Below, in pieces: positions 62,841-64,000 of a DNA stretch of 64,000 nucleotides. The DNA is from Anianibacter sp965662745 (GTDB lineage: Bacteria > Pseudomonadota > Alphaproteobacteria > Rhodobacterales > Rhodobacteraceae): positions 1 through 64,000 of the forward strand of contig CBFIJK010000010.1 in NCBI GenBank assembly GCA_965662745.1, read 5' to 3'. The notes below the pieces were generated by a model that ran no database searches, had not been told where the DNA came from, and saw nothing but the letters and a program-made list of their open reading frames with translations. Position 1 is the first letter of the stretch. Each line of letters starts with the position of its first letter. A program made the translations under genes and the position numbers.

Positions 62841-63572
62841 ATGGATCCCTACATCCCCTTTTGCGGCACACCACCCGGTCCTGCCGAGCTCTGGACGCGC
62901 TGGACCTTCGATCCCTGGCTGATGGGCGGGCTGGGGCTGTTCGCGGCGCTCTTGGCGATGAAGGCAACAGACCGCCGCGCAGCTGTTCTGGGCTGGGCAC
63001 TGACCGCGCTCTTGTTCGTTTCGCCGATCTGCGCCGCATCGATGGCGCTCTTTTCGGCGCGCGTGACACAACATGTCATCTTGGTGCTCATCGCCGCGCC
63101 GCTGGTGGCGCGGGCCCTGCCCGCTCTGCGCTTGCCGGTACTACCCCTTGCCGGTCTCATGGCCGCGATCTTCTGGGCGTGGCACCTGCCCGGCCCCTAT
63201 GGCGCGACCCTTAAATCGGACCTCCTCTACTGGGCGATGCACCTGACGACCTTTGGCGCTGCGATCCTGCTCTGGTCCGGCGTGCGCGGCGCAGTGGACC
63301 GCGATCCGGGGCCGGTGGCGCTCGCGCTCGCGCTGACGGCGGCACAGATGACGCTTTTGTCCGTGCTGCTGGTCGTCTCGCGCGAGGTCTGGCACGGCTG
63401 GCACAGGCTGACGACCGAAGCTTACGGGATCGACGCAATGGCCGATCAGCATCTCGCGGGTGGCATCATGTGGGCGGCAAGCGCGGCGTTGATGCTGGCG
63501 GTGATCGGAACGCTCACTTGGCGTTTCGTTGGCAAGGCACAGCCTGAGGAGACCGAACCCCTTACTAGATGA
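62841..63572 (+). CDS. ctaG: CtaG-type cytochrome c oxidase assembly factor
   Basis: A 243-residue inner-membrane protein of the caa3_CtaG family, needed for maturation (copper insertion) of caa3 oxidases. Characteristic: FCGTPPGPAELWTRWTFDPW at the N-terminus, RVTQHVILVLIAAPLVARA and IFWAWHLPGPYGATL. It is the last gene of the operon that begins at 55239. The start at 62841 follows AAAGGAA. Confidence 0.88.
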   Translation: MDPYIPFCGTPPGPAELWTRWTFDPWLMGGLGLFAALLAMKATDRRAAVLGWALTALLFVSPICAASMALFSARVTQHVILVLIAAPLVARALPALRLPVLPLAGLMAAIFWAWHLPGPYGATLKSDLLYWAMHLTTFGAAILLWSGVRGAVDRDPGPVALALALTAAQMTLLSVLLVVSREVWHGWHRLTTEAYGIDAMADQHLAGGIMWAASAALMLAVIGTLTWRFVGKAQPEETEPLTR

Positions 63573-63741
63573 GATGAAAGATCACGCATGTCTTGAACGC
63601 CTTTGGCAATGAAGCGGTTCTTGCTATCGCTCATCAAGTGATCTTCGAAATTCGAAAGAGACCTTTTGCCCGCGACGCAAGTTCCTCTGCAGCGGAACGC
63701 CCGATGCGCCGACAAAGGCGTTCCCGACCGTCAGACTTTCT

Positions 63742-63766
63742 GGAACCACCGTCGTCGGCCCGCGTT
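63742..63766 (+). promoter_or_regulatory. EcfG-type promoter of csbD
   Basis: GGAAC (63742-63746), 16 bases, CGTT (63763-63766): full consensus, 35 bases before the csbD ATG. Confidence 0.72.
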
Positions 63767-63800
63767 TTTCTTGCAATGGCAATCTAGAAAGGAGGCCGCT

Positions 63801-64000
63801 ATGAACCGCGACCAAATCAAAGGCCAATGGAAGCAACTCATGGGCGAAGCAAAACGCCAATGGGGCAAACTTACCGATGACGACCTTCAAAAAGTCGATG
63901 GAGATCAAGACCGGCTTGTTGGCGTTATCCAGGAGAAATACGGGAAAACCCGCGAAGAGGCCGAGCGCGAAGTGTCTCAATGGGACACCGCGAAAGTCTA
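63801..64000 (+). CDS. CsbD-family general stress protein (cut by window end)
   Basis: A small hydrophilic protein, 66 codons to the window edge (MNRDQIKGQWKQLMGEAKRQ, GKLTDDDLQKVDGDQDRLVG, EKYGKTREEAEREVSQW). The last two bases (TA) may begin its stop, as CsbD proteins are about 65-68 residues. CsbD is strongly stress-induced in many bacteria, but its action is unknown. AAAGGAGG precedes the ATG, and the promoter is EcfG-type. Confidence 0.92.
   Translation, partial: MNRDQIKGQWKQLMGEAKRQWGKLTDDDLQKVDGDQDRLVGVIQEKYGKTREEAEREVSQWDTAKV

Noticed and set aside
1..64000. tRNA, rRNA, CRISPR, prophage, insertion sequence or origin
   Set aside because: No cloverleaf with a CCA-type arm, no spaced repeats, no integrase or transposase reading frame, and no DnaA-box cluster was noticed by eye.

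Overview
The window is a gene-dense, GC-rich stretch of chromosome-like DNA. It suggests a marine or halotolerant alphaproteobacterium of the Rhodobacteraceae (Roseobacter group). The reasons are the ectABC-ask order with a divergent MarR regulator, the doeA/doeB/transaminase ectoine-degradation cluster, the palindromic 'GGGGGCTCTGCCCCC' intergenic repeats typical of that family, and several promoter-like GGAAC-N16/17-CGTT sites of the alphaproteobacterial general stress sigma factor EcfG. No tRNA, rRNA, CRISPR array, phage or intact insertion sequence was found.

Layout. 1-9 kb: xylose isomerase and xylulokinase, maleylacetoacetate isomerase, a MarR regulator facing a DUF3237 gene, a cytochrome P450, and a sulfur-type operon (DUF2892 membrane protein, persulfide-dioxygenase-like hydrolase, SulP transporter). 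9-13 kb: ectoine degradation (transaminase, doeA, doeB). 13-16 kb: an NAD-dependent dehydrogenase, a lone phnM and a flavin monooxygenase. 16-22 kb: an unassigned catabolic operon (methyltransferase, acyl-CoA dehydrogenase, CaiB-type CoA transferase, extradiol-type dioxygenase), then rpe and an SMP-30 lactonase. 22-26.4 kb: a coxG-S-L-M molybdenum hydroxylase operon whose large subunit is form II. 26.7-32 kb: an unusual three-gene envelope cluster (trypsin-like protease with LprI-like and SH3 domains, diheme DUF4384 protein, OmpA protein). 32-37 kb: glutaryl-CoA dehydrogenase, carnitine dehydrogenase plus dehydrocarnitine cleavage enzyme, and a TetR unit with three operator-like sites. 37-46 kb: ectoine synthesis (ectABC-ask, ectR) followed by gpsA, a HAD phosphatase and a GgpS-type synthase, which together read as a glucosylglycerol pathway. 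46-64 kb: a stress region with exoD, a GNAT-nitrilase fusion, a DMT exporter, a PRC-barrel protein, trkHA, an operon combining a gluconate-dehydrogenase-like enzyme with caa3 oxidase, and csbD. Three gene remnants (short-chain dehydrogenase, csbD, mscS) lie in this last region.

How it fits together. The dominant theme is osmotic and general stress. The cell can make ectoine and probably glucosylglycerol, recycle ectoine as a nutrient, turn carnitine towards glycine betaine, and take up potassium. EcfG-like promoters stand before exoD, trkHA, csbD, a decayed csbD copy and (weaker) the sugar-dehydrogenase/oxidase operon. This suggests that much of 46-64 kb is one stress regulon. The regulatory and pathway statements are inferences from motifs and gene order.
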